A stretch of 64,000 nucleotides of DNA from Paraclostridium ghonii (GCF_030815085.1 NZ_JAUSWG010000013.1), one strand, 5' to 3'; positions 8,074 to 15,182 are shown, counted from the stretch's first letter. The notes: a model not told the origin generated them from the sequence alone. Numbers and translations: made by a program.

Positions 8074-8118
8074 AAAAACATCTACTTTCTAATTGAGGGT
8101 AGGTGTTTTTATTTTGCA
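8065..8118. terminator. Extended hairpin overlapping toxin leader, rightward terminator-like
   Basis: AAAAACATCTAC and GTAGGTGTTTTT form a 12-bp stem (one G-T pair) around TTTCTAATTGAGG; rightward it ends in TTTTTATTTT. On the minus strand the same stem encloses the ribosome site and start of the toxin-like peptide. Confidence 0.5.
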
Positions 8119-8173
8119 AAGTAATTTCAAGTTTAAAAATGTTATAATAGTCGTATAAAAGGTGGTGCTGTAG

Positions 8174-8389
8174 ATGGAAGATACATTAAAAATGATATTA
8201 GATAAACTTGATACTATTGAATCAGATTTGAAGCAATTAAAAATAGATGTTAAGCGTGATATAAACAACTTAGAACAAGAAACTAAACAAAGAATTGAGC
8301 AATTAGACTGTAATGTAACTACAACTAGAAGAGTATTAACTGAACAAGTATATAAAAATACTCTAGAAATAGAGCAATTAAGAAAATAA
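8174..8389 (+). CDS. Small coiled-coil protein of phage/mobile-element type
   Basis: The 71-residue product is a single predicted coiled coil with heptad leucines and isoleucines (MILDKLDTIESDLKQLKIDV) and no other domain. Proteins beginning in this way are common, short and uncharacterised in clostridial phages and plasmids. The gene has its own extended -10 promoter (TGTTATAAT near 8140-8148), a GGTGGTG ribosome site and a terminator at 8408-8440, so it is monocistronic. A related but longer coiled-coil protein lies at 14919-15182 on the other strand. Its role is unknown. Confidence 0.6.
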   Translation: MEDTLKMILDKLDTIESDLKQLKIDVKRDINNLEQETKQRIEQLDCNVTTTRRVLTEQVYKNTLEIEQLRK

Positions 8390-8407
8390 AATAAGTTAAA
8401 CTAAAAA

Positions 8408-8440
8408 AGGAATCGTGTTAGAGGCACGACTCCCTTTGAT
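8408..8440 (+). terminator. Intrinsic terminator
   Basis: GGAATCGTG and CACGACTCC form a 9-bp stem with one mismatch, followed by CTTTGAT. It ends the coiled-coil gene. Confidence 0.55.
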
Positions 8441-8537
8441 AAGTATTAACTCTAAAGAAAGTTTAACACTTATGATAAAATGGTACTTATATTATACTTC
8501 TTTATTAGGTATTATTCAACAATTTAAATAAAATATA

Positions 8538-8582
8538 AAGGCTATAGATATTCATTTGAGTATTTATAGCCTAATTTTTTTC
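8538..8582 (+). terminator. Intrinsic terminator upstream of nuclease gene
   Basis: AGGCTATA and TATAGCCT bracket an inner ATATTC/GAGTAT stem and are followed by AATTTTTTT. It isolates the nuclease gene from upstream transcription. Confidence 0.65.
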
Positions 8583-8681
8583 AATAGTAATGATTGAAAG
8601 TGGATAATATACCACTAAATGGAATATATTATATATTGAAACGAAAGATAATATTAATTACCTAGTTAGGAGATATATTAT

Positions 8682-9968
8682 ATGGATACTATAGACAAAA
8701 AAATCTGTATTAAATGTGGGATAGAAAAGCCTATTAAACCAGATTTTAAAAAGAAAAATGATACGGTATGCAAAGAGTGTAAGGAAAAAACTATAATTAA
8801 ATCCTATAAAGTTAAGTTGTATCCAACTAAGGATCAAGAATTTATGATGTTTAAGATAGCTGGTGCTTGTAGATTTATATATAACTGGAGTTTAAATAAA
8901 CAAAATAAACATTATGAAGAAGTAAAAGATAATGAAAAAATTAAGAATAAGTTTATAAATTCATTTGATATGGCTAAGCTAATTACTCAGCTCAAGAAAG
9001 AAGAAGGATTTGAGTGGCTATCAAACGTACCAAAGACCGCTCTAGATGGAGCAGCGACAGATTGTTGTGAGGCTTTTATAAAGATGTTTAAAGGAAACTC
9101 AGAGAGGCCTAGATTTAAAAGTAAAAATAAAACTAAACCGTCTTTTTTGAATAGATTAGATGGAAAATCTCCAGTTGTGAAAGTTAATGAAACTCATGTT
9201 AGTATAGCAAAGGTTGGGAGGGTTAAATATAGGGGGCAATTAACTTCCTATTTAGATAAATATACTAATTGCAGAATTTCTTATGATGGTATTGATTGGT
9301 GGGCATCTATGGGAATAGAATTTGAAAAAATTTTAAACGATGAGGTAAATATAAATACTATAGGAATAGACTTAGGAGTGAAAGATTTAGCTGTAATTAG
9401 TACTGAGAAGGTTTATGAGAATATAAATAAAACCAAAGAGATAAAACAACTAGAGAAAAAGCTAAAGAGATTTCAAAGACAATTAAGTCGAAAATATGAT
9501 GATTTAAAAGAAGGTACTTGCTACAAAAAAGGTGAAAAACTATTTAAAACTAAGAATATAATTAAATTAGAGAAAGAAATAAAGAAAATACATAGAAAAC
9601 TAAATAGAAAAAGAGACGACTACAGGCATAACTTTACTGCAGATATAATAAAAATGAATCCTAAAAAAGTGGTAATAGAAGATCTTAATGTTAGTGGTAT
9701 GATGAAGAATAAGCATTTATCTAGAGCTATTGCACAACAAGGATTTTATGAAATTAAAAGACAATTAGAATACAAAACTAAGCTTAATGGAATTGAGTTA
9801 GTAATAGCAGATAGATTTTATCCATCCTCAAAAACATGTAGTAATTGTGGTTCATATAAGGAGGACTTAAAGCTTAAGGATAGAAAATACATGTGTAACG
9901 CATGTGGCATTGTTATAGATAGAGATTTAAACGCAGCTATTAATCTTTCTAAATATAAAATAATATAA
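8682..9968 (+). CDS. TnpB/Cas12-like RuvC nuclease, candidate type V-U/V-F effector
   Basis: The 428-residue protein has a TnpB fold signature: an N-terminal SYKVKLYPTKDQ start and CRFIYNWSL motif, RuvC-I GIDLGVK (D230), RuvC-II VVIEDL (E333), a zinc ribbon CSNCG...CNACG (C386, C389, C405, C408) and RuvC-III DRDLNAA (D413/D415). All catalytic residues are present. In addition, residues 9-33 form a second Cys4 knuckle (C9, C12, C30, C33). Start ATG 8682 has TAGGAGAT 7 bases upstream. The protein ends right after RuvC-III, unlike many TnpBs, and a CRISPR array begins 136 bp downstream. Small type V-U/V-F effectors of Bacilli and Clostridia have this size and arrangement. A plain transposon TnpB remains possible; no tnpA and no clear element ends are visible. 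Confidence 0.7.
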   Translation: MDTIDKKICIKCGIEKPIKPDFKKKNDTVCKECKEKTIIKSYKVKLYPTKDQEFMMFKIAGACRFIYNWSLNKQNKHYEEVKDNEKIKNKFINSFDMAKLITQLKKEEGFEWLSNVPKTALDGAATDCCEAFIKMFKGNSERPRFKSKNKTKPSFLNRLDGKSPVVKVNETHVSIAKVGRVKYRGQLTSYLDKYTNCRISYDGIDWWASMGIEFEKILNDEVNINTIGIDLGVKDLAVISTEKVYENINKTKEIKQLEKKLKRFQRQLSRKYDDLKEGTCYKKGEKLFKTKNIIKLEKEIKKIHRKLNRKRDDYRHNFTADIIKMNPKKVVIEDLNVSGMMKNKHLSRAIAQQGFYEIKRQLEYKTKLNGIELVIADRFYPSSKTCSNCGSYKEDLKLKDRKYMCNACGIVIDRDLNAAINLSKYKII

Positions 9969-10104
9969 ATATACCAGCTAATTCTATGAATTATTGAAAT
10001 TTAAATGTTTATATTTTATACATAAATGCTGGGATAAAATTATAAGTTATTGCAAATACTAGAATCAAAAGAATAAATGTTTTATATAGTATTGAAAAGC
10101 ATAG
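9969..10104 (+). ncRNA. Leader / possible tracr- or scaffold-RNA segment between nuclease and CRISPR array
   Basis: The 136 bases between the nuclease stop and the first repeat contain no gene. CCAGC (9974-9978) and GCTGG (10028-10032) close a ~50-base domain with an inner AATTC-TAT-GAATT hairpin. It is at the place where TnpB genes carry their guide scaffold and where CRISPR leaders lie. Apart from ATTTAAAT, which is self-complementary, I see no convincing anti-repeat. Confidence 0.3.
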
Positions 10105-10463
10105 GATAGACAATAACATAAGATGTATTTAAATACTAGTCTAAAACCATGTTTCTTACACAAGTTCTTAGATAGACAATAACATAAGATGTATTTAAAT
10201 TCTAAAGGATTTTTGTCTATGTTTGGATAATACTCGATAGACAATAACATAAGATGTATTTAAATAGTTTCTTTTTATTTCCTAATGAATTATCCCCAGA
10301 TGATAGACAATAACATAAGATGTATTTAAATTTGATAGAATTTCAAGTGAAATGGAAGAAGAACCTAGATAGACAATAACATAAGATGTATTTAAATGAA
10401 CTATTTGCATTTATTTTAATATTAGCAGCCATTGATAGACAATAAAATAAGATGTATTTAAAT
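10105..10463 (+). CRISPR. CRISPR array, six 30-bp repeats and five spacers
   Basis: Repeats start at 10105, 10171, 10236, 10302, 10368 and 10434, each 30 bases, beginning GATAGACAATAACATAAG and ending GATGTATTTAAAT. Spacers 1-5 (10135-10170, 10201-10235, 10266-10301, 10332-10367, 10398-10433) are 35-36 bases and all different. Only the last repeat deviates (AATAAAATAA instead of AATAACATAA), so the leader is at the left and transcription is rightward. The ATGTATTTAAAT end is typical of clostridial type I-B repeats and would give an ATTTAAAT 5' handle. No cas1, cas2, cas6 or Cascade gene is in the window. Confidence 0.95.
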
Positions 10464-10567
10464 GCTAAAAAGTAACGCTTGAATACAAGATAATAATAGG
10501 TATGCTAGTTTAGATGTTAAAAAAGAAATTTTTTTGAATTGCAATATAAGTATTAATAAGTTAATAA

Positions 10568-10699
10568 ATTATTAAATTAAATATATTAATAGCACCAACA
10601 AGCATTAATATATATGTAGGGAGGTTAAACCCCGAATTAAAGCCTCTGGAGAGTCACATAAACTGTAGTAGCTATAGCAAGGCAGGACTCGGTGAATGA
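10568..10699 (+). pseudogene. C-terminal relic of a second TnpB with its omega RNA-like 3' end
   Basis: An open stretch ending at TGA 10697 reads VGRLNPELKPLES then CSSYSKAGLGE. The VGRxxPELxPxE motif is the conserved tail of many IS605/IS607-group TnpB proteins, where the DNA also encodes the omega RNA scaffold. The catalytic body of the gene is gone; stops at 10562 and 10565 precede the relic. The GC-richer composition of 10618-10700 compared with surroundings also fits a conserved RNA. It lies just after the CRISPR array. Confidence 0.55.
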
Positions 10700-10732
10700 G
10701 GAAATATATTATGTTATTATCTATGCAAATAA

Positions 10733-10757
10733 AGCCATCATATAGATGGTTTTTTTG
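10733..10757 (+). terminator. Intrinsic terminator
   Basis: CCATC and GATGG with loop ATATA are followed by seven T residues. Two copies of TTTTGTGCGTT lie just after it, near 10752 and 10789. Confidence 0.6.
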
Positions 10758-10855
10758 TGCGTTAAATAAAGTTTTTGTACAAGCAACTTTTGTGCGTTTA
10801 CACATATGATGTATTAGAAACAAATAAAATCAACTAAGAAAGGGTGATAACACAC

Positions 10856-11029
10856 ATGTCAAAACAAAGAAGTGAAGAGGTAAGGATACCAATATCATTT
10901 AAGAAGATTCCAGAGGAATTAAGCATTTATAACTACATTAAAGATAATTCTACAATGATAGGTCAAAGTGCATTTATTAAAAAATTAGTGATGGAAGAAA
11001 TGAAACGAAAAGGAGAATGGAAGTTTTAA
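10856..11029 (+). CDS. Small plasmid-type protein, possible ribbon-helix-helix fold
   Basis: The 57-residue protein starts at ATG 10856 behind AAAGGGTGA; the upstream GTG overlaps that ribosome site. It has a strand-like start EVRIPISF followed by two helices (SIYNYIKDN, AFIKKLVMEEMKRKG), which fits a small DNA-binding ribbon-helix-helix protein. It is the first gene of a plasmid-like module that continues with membrane proteins and a DNA-pump-type ATPase, so a role in partition, copy control or transfer regulation is plausible but unproven. Confidence 0.45.
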   Translation: MSKQRSEEVRIPISFKKIPEELSIYNYIKDNSTMIGQSAFIKKLVMEEMKRKGEWKF

Positions 11030-11039
11030 ACAAAATTAA

Positions 11040-11118
11040 AGGACTCCAGGAATGCCGTCCATAGAGTCCAATGAGTTTGGCGAACTATAAAAATATAATT
11101 CATATATATAGTTCTCCA
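11040..11118 (+). promoter_or_regulatory. Structured leader upstream of the membrane-protein/ATPase operon
   Basis: GGACTC (11041-11046) pairs with GAGTCC about 20 bases later, and GAACTATA pairs with TATAGTTC at about 11084-11116 around an AT-rich loop. The two hairpins lie just before the operon and could be regulatory RNA structure or protein-binding sites. Confidence 0.35.
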
Positions 11119-11164
11119 TAAAGTGTCAAATACCTTTTTAAAATATAAATTTGGGGGAATTATT

Positions 11165-11563
11165 ATGAAAATCTTAGTAAATGGTAGTACAATGACAGAT
11201 ATAATAAGTGAATTTGTTTTTACTAAGGACGAAGATATAGATATAAATTTATTAAATAAAGCTATAGGTCATATCAAAAGAAATAAAAAAATGTATATTA
11301 GGCTGGTCTATATTATAGTTTTATTTTTTAATCTAAATGGAATTACAATATTTGCGAGTGGCTACAATGATTTAACTATGGAGTTCTTTGGCTATATAAA
11401 AATGGCATGTAAAGCAATAATGCTTATAGGTTGGCCATTGGAAATAATTAAAGCTGTATCAGGTGGTACTATAGATCAATTAGGCAAAATTTCAATGAAA
11501 TATATAGCACTAGGATTAATTATAAGATTTTTACCTATTATTGTTTCTAAAATATTACCATAG
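11165..11563 (+). CDS. Small integral membrane protein of transfer-like module
   Basis: From ATG 11165 (behind TTGGGGGAATT) the product has 132 residues with three predicted membrane segments at about 43-63, 80-100 and 105-128. A cytosolic N-terminal part of about 40 charged residues precedes them. It is followed 12 bases later by another small membrane protein and then by a HerA/VirB4-like ATPase, so it may be a pilin- or channel-like component (VirB2/VirB3-sized). I recognise no family. An upstream start at 11123 lacks a ribosome site. Confidence 0.5.
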   Translation: MKILVNGSTMTDIISEFVFTKDEDIDINLLNKAIGHIKRNKKMYIRLVYIIVLFFNLNGITIFASGYNDLTMEFFGYIKMACKAIMLIGWPLEIIKAVSGGTIDQLGKISMKYIALGLIIRFLPIIVSKILP

Positions 11564-11575
11564 GGGGATGCAGGT

Positions 11576-11899
11576 ATGTTTATTGATAATATAAAAGATA
11601 CTCAAGAACTTATAAATAATGTAGTTGATAAGACTAAAGAACCGTCTGTATGGGATAGTGCAAAAACTGCATGTGATGGAATTAATACTATTATAAGTGG
11701 GGTATTTAATCTATTTGGATTTATTAAAAATTGTATAACAGATCCAGACTTTTTAATAAACTTTTTAAAAGATATAGCTCCAGATACCGTTTTAATAATA
11801 TTATCTATTTTAATAATAATGAGGTTTTTAGGTTTTGAAAGTACTGGTAAATGGATTGCTATTATATTAGTTATCGCATTTGTAATAGGAATTTTATAG
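11576..11899 (+). CDS. Small membrane protein of transfer-like module
   Basis: The 107-residue protein has an amphipathic N-terminal half with two Cys (residues 31 and 51) and two closely spaced hydrophobic segments at the C-terminus (TVLIILSILIIMRFLGF and WIAIILVIAFVIGIL). It starts at ATG 11576 behind GGGGGATG and ends 12 bases before the ATPase gene, which has GGAGG before it. The tight spacing argues that it works with the ATPase in the membrane. No family recognised. Confidence 0.5.
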   Translation: MFIDNIKDTQELINNVVDKTKEPSVWDSAKTACDGINTIISGVFNLFGFIKNCITDPDFLINFLKDIAPDTVLIILSILIIMRFLGFESTGKWIAIILVIAFVIGIL

Positions 11900-11911
11900 G
11901 AGGGATTATAT

Positions 11912-14353
11912 ATGAAGTCTATAAAAATAACAGACTATTTTCAACTAATAAGCACTAAACAGCAATTAAGCTACTATAAAATAATTCCACATCAAAATAC
12001 TAGAAATTATAAATCAGTTGAAATATCTAAAGTAATAAATAAATGCTATAAGACAATATCTAAAAGAATATATAAGGAGGAAAAGATATGGTTTATAGAA
12101 GCCACTACAAAAATAGCTTACTATATCTATATATCTAAGGATGAAGGTATAGAATTTTATTTGATAGTTCCAAGTATATATAATTCTCTTGTATTAGATC
12201 AGTTATCTAGTTGTTGGGATAAGGTAGAAGTAAAAAGAGTTTTAGACGTACCAACTTTAAAAGATAATTGTAGTAAAATAAGCATGGAATTTACTAAAGA
12301 AGATGCATTATCTTTAAATATAGCAGATAAAAAATCTAATGAAATATTAGCTAAACAACTAAACGTAGTGGATATTATGAGTTCCGGTGATAAAGTAGGT
12401 ATCTATTATAATTTCAACTATGTAAGCCCATATAAAAAACTAGGATTTCAAACGAATTATAATAAGGCTATGGATAAAATTAAAGAGGGTAAAAGTCTTG
12501 ATAAAATAAGATTAAATAGAGATTCTATTCTAAAATCAGTATTAAGAATACTTATAAAAGGTGGGGAGGATGTATTATGTGGAATATCTGAATTATTAGG
12601 AGAGAAAAGAAAATCTGATGATATGGCTGCACTAAACAGAACATTAGGAGTATTACAAAAGAAAGACTTATCTAAAGATACAAAGAATAAAGGTCAACTA
12701 GATATAATATCAACTCAAATATTACTTATGAGTGAATCTAAAGATAAGAATATTGAAAAGACTAATATACAATCTTTAGCACAAGCATTCAATGAACTAG
12801 ATGCAGATAATACATTAAGAGCTAAAAAACTATCAAATAAACTTAAAGTAGATTTAAATAAATGTAGTTTACCAAAACAAATATCATCTAATTTTATGTC
12901 TACTGAAGAAGTAGGTAGCATAGTAGTGCAACCAGGTAAGGAATTGATAACTAAACATAAAATAGAGTCTAACTCTATAAATGAGGAATCTGTGCCTAAT
13001 ATATGTAAAAAAGGATATATATCAATTGGCATAGCTACTAAAAAAGGGAAATCTCATAAGGCATATCTTAACCCAGATAAAAATCTAGACACAGGTTTAT
13101 GTATAACAGGAAAACAGGGTAGTGGTAAAACAGAAGGATTAAAAAACTATGCAAATGACTGTATTAAACATGGGGATAGTCTCATTATTCTAGATTATAT
13201 AGGAAATAATGATTTAGCTAATACCATACAACAAATTGTACCAAAAGAGAAACTTGTATTAAAAGATTTAGCTAAAATGGAATGTATGGAAAGTATAGCT
13301 TACAACGAAAAATATTATACAGAAGATATGGATTTAATGGATAAATTAGATGTAATATCTGAAAAAAGTCAGCTAGTAACTCAATTAATTAATAGTTTTA
13401 ATTTTGGGCAAGACTTAACAAGTGCAATGAGAAGGTTCTTTGTTAGTGCTGCTAATGTAACATATGCAGTGAATCAACATGCAAGTTTTAGAGAAATAAT
13501 AGACTGTTTAGAGTTCTATGACGCTAGAATGAATTTAATAGCTAACATACCTGATGAGTTTAAGCCATTTACTGATAAGCATGTTAGAAACTTACTTAAA
13601 TTAAATGATAAACACACGAAAGGAGATTTAAAGGGAGAAGATAACGGTGAAACTTGTGAAAGTAAAATAGACCGTATACTTGATAGAGTAAGTGTTATGG
13701 CTGAATCTCCAAGACTTGAATATATGCTACAAAAAAATGTAGAGGATAATATCAATTTTGAAGAATGCTTCAATGAAGGCAAAGTAATCGTAATTAAAAT
13801 GAGACAGGATAAATTTGGATCTCAACACATGAAGAATATGTTAACTCTATACTTTGTTACTAGAATCTGGGAATCATGTGTAAACAGATATGCTAAATCT
13901 AGTGGTGAAGAACTAAAAAGAGTACACTTCATGATAGATGAACCGCACCAAGTTCCAATTGTAACTAATTATCTAAAACCACTTCTAACTCAAATGCGTA
14001 AATATAGATTAAAACCTATACTTGCAACTCAATCATTAGTACAACTAGAACACATACTAGATGACCTAAAAGGTGCAGGATTTAGTTATATGTTGCTAGC
14101 GGGAAGTGATAAAGTTAACTTTAAATTGTTATCAGAGGAATTAAATCCTTATGAACTGGATGACTTATTAAATCTTGAAAGATTCCATAGCCTAAATTTA
14201 GTTCCAGATGAAAAAGGAGTATTAAGACCTTTTATTACTAAACTACCGCCTAAGTTAAATATAAATTACAATAGCCCACATAGTATAAAAACTAAAGAAA
14301 ATCAAATTGAATGTAAATCAAAAATTATAGATTTCCCTTCTAAGATTTGTTAA
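11912..14353 (+). CDS. HerA/VirB4-type DNA-translocation ATPase
   Basis: The 813-residue protein has a complete RecA/HerA-type ATPase in its C-terminal half: Walker A TGKQGSGKT at about 399-407, a Walker B strand VHFMIDE near 671-677 followed by PHQVP, and a PILATQS sensor motif. The N-terminal ~390 residues are a mixed helical domain without membrane segments. This is the plan of conjugative coupling/VirB4-like ATPases and related DNA pumps. It follows two small membrane proteins in one operon. No relaxase, VirB6 or VirB8-like gene is adjacent, so it may serve a minimal or helper-dependent transfer system. The exact role is not decided by sequence. Confidence 0.7.
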   Translation: MKSIKITDYFQLISTKQQLSYYKIIPHQNTRNYKSVEISKVINKCYKTISKRIYKEEKIWFIEATTKIAYYIYISKDEGIEFYLIVPSIYNSLVLDQLSSCWDKVEVKRVLDVPTLKDNCSKISMEFTKEDALSLNIADKKSNEILAKQLNVVDIMSSGDKVGIYYNFNYVSPYKKLGFQTNYNKAMDKIKEGKSLDKIRLNRDSILKSVLRILIKGGEDVLCGISELLGEKRKSDDMAALNRTLGVLQKKDLSKDTKNKGQLDIISTQILLMSESKDKNIEKTNIQSLAQAFNELDADNTLRAKKLSNKLKVDLNKCSLPKQISSNFMSTEEVGSIVVQPGKELITKHKIESNSINEESVPNICKKGYISIGIATKKGKSHKAYLNPDKNLDTGLCITGKQGSGKTEGLKNYANDCIKHGDSLIILDYIGNNDLANTIQQIVPKEKLVLKDLAKMECMESIAYNEKYYTEDMDLMDKLDVISEKSQLVTQLINSFNFGQDLTSAMRRFFVSAANVTYAVNQHASFREIIDCLEFYDARMNLIANIPDEFKPFTDKHVRNLLKLNDKHTKGDLKGEDNGETCESKIDRILDRVSVMAESPRLEYMLQKNVEDNINFEECFNEGKVIVIKMRQDKFGSQHMKNMLTLYFVTRIWESCVNRYAKSSGEELKRVHFMIDEPHQVPIVTNYLKPLLTQMRKYRLKPILATQSLVQLEHILDDLKGAGFSYMLLAGSDKVNFKLLSEELNPYELDDLLNLERFHSLNLVPDEKGVLRPFITKLPPKLNINYNSPHSIKTKENQIECKSKIIDFPSKIC

Positions 14354-14407
14354 ATTGAAATTCATTTGTACATTTTTATTAAAAGAAGAACATTTATCTT
14401 GTACAGT

Positions 14408-14456
14408 TTCATATACTTCTGTAAAGGAAGTTTACTGACGTACAGAAGTATATGAA
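14408..14456. repeat. Perfect 16-bp inverted repeat with 17-base loop
   Basis: TTCATATACTTCTGTA at 14408-14423 is exactly complementary to 14441-14456. It follows the ATPase gene by 54 bases and has no U-tract, so it is unlikely to be a simple terminator. A nick-site or replication hairpin is possible. Confidence 0.7.
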
Positions 14457-14540
14457 CTTACATAAATAAAAGGGTAATTAGCTTGTACTATTTTTAAAAT
14501 GTCCCCCCAAGAACATTTAGGGGACGGTAAAACACAGTAT

Positions 14541-14740
14541 GCTAAAATTGGGTACTATTTACATACGATATAAGCCAAATAGTATTTATTGATTAAACAC
14601 TAATTTAACTCTAAATCAAAATTGGGTACTATTTAAGCACTATAGCAACCAAATAGTATTTATTTTTTTAATAACCTAAGCTAAGTTTGATTTTAAATAT
14701 TATTTAAGTACGATACAAGCCAAATAATACCCATTTTTAA
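14541..14740. repeat. Three related palindromic repeats (iteron-like)
   Basis: Two direct copies begin AAAATTGGGTACTATTTA and carry the complementary arm AAATAGTATTTA about 16 bases later, with partly conserved loops (CGATATAAGCC, CTATAGCAACC). A third copy at 14691-14738 has ATTATTT/AAATAAT arms and the loop CGATACAAGCC, and ends in TACCCATTTT, so it reads similarly on the opposite strand. Confidence 0.65.
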
Positions 14741-14918
14741 ATATCCTAACCCGTTGCAATTTGCAATCCCTAAGTCGTTTGAAACGTCCTCGGATTTATG
14801 GATGAAATTACTATTTTATGTGAGTTCCTAAAATGGGAATGTACATCAACTATTGAAAACACTAAAAGGGGACATGATGTCACTTTTGAAGTTGACGGTT
14901 TTTAGTATTCCCAACTGT

Positions 14919-15182
14919 TTATATATCTATATCCTCATCCTCATCATCTTTATCTTCTAAAATCATAGTTACCTTATCAGAAACTAGTTTTACACTTTTC
15001 CTAATTTTAATTTGAGCATCGTCTATGTGTAATTTTATTTCATGAACCCCTTCTTCTAATTCATTTTTCATATCGTTTTTTATAATTCTGTTTTCTAAAT
15101 TGTTAACCCTTATATTTAAATAATCTAAACTAGTCAACACATCCTTCATCGTATCCATTATTTTATCTAATTTTTGATCCAT
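14919..15182 (-). CDS. Small coiled-coil protein
   Basis: This 87-residue protein is a predicted coiled coil (LDKIMDTMKDVLTSLDYLNI and onward) ending in a very acidic tail (EDKDDEDEDIDI). It has the same general plan as the peptide at 8174-8389. ATG at 15182 is preceded on the minus strand by AGGAGGAATATGC. It may belong to the plasmid replication/maintenance group with the two genes to its right. Function unknown. Confidence 0.55.
   Translation of the reverse strand: MDQKLDKIMDTMKDVLTSLDYLNIRVNNLENRIIKNDMKNELEEGVHEIKLHIDDAQIKIRKSVKLVSDKVTMILEDKDDEDEDIDI

Larger units (their letters stand above)
14354..14918. other. Hairpin- and repeat-rich non-coding block, candidate replication origin or oriT
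   Basis: No gene is evident in these 565 bases. They contain a perfect 16-bp inverted repeat (14408-14423 with 14441-14456), GTCCCC/GGGGAC near 14504-14526, three palindromic repeat units with TACTATTT...AAATAGTA-type arms (about 14546-14588, 14621-14662, 14691-14738), and short palindromes TTGCAATTTGCAA and CGTTTGAAACG near 14754-14790. The block separates the ATPase operon from the minus-strand replication genes. Such density of structure is expected of an origin or a transfer origin. Confidence 0.5.

Noticed and set aside
8682..9968. Idea that the TnpB-like protein is a nuclease-dead RNA-guided repressor (TldR)
   Set aside because: All three RuvC motifs keep their acidic residues and the zinc ribbon is complete, whereas TldRs have lost catalytic residues.
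9994..10004. Short match between ATTTAAAT near the array and the end of the repeat as an anti-repeat
   Set aside because: ATTTAAAT is its own reverse complement and common in this AT-rich DNA; the match does not extend beyond it.
10065..10250. Minus-strand open frame across the start of the CRISPR array
   Set aside because: Its repeated peptide FKYILCYCLS is only translation of the CRISPR repeats; there is no ribosome site and the frame follows repeat periodicity.
10605..10823. Minus-strand 72-codon open frame
   Set aside because: It runs opposite to the TnpB relic and its RNA-like end and has no ribosome site; the plus-strand reading has the recognised motif.
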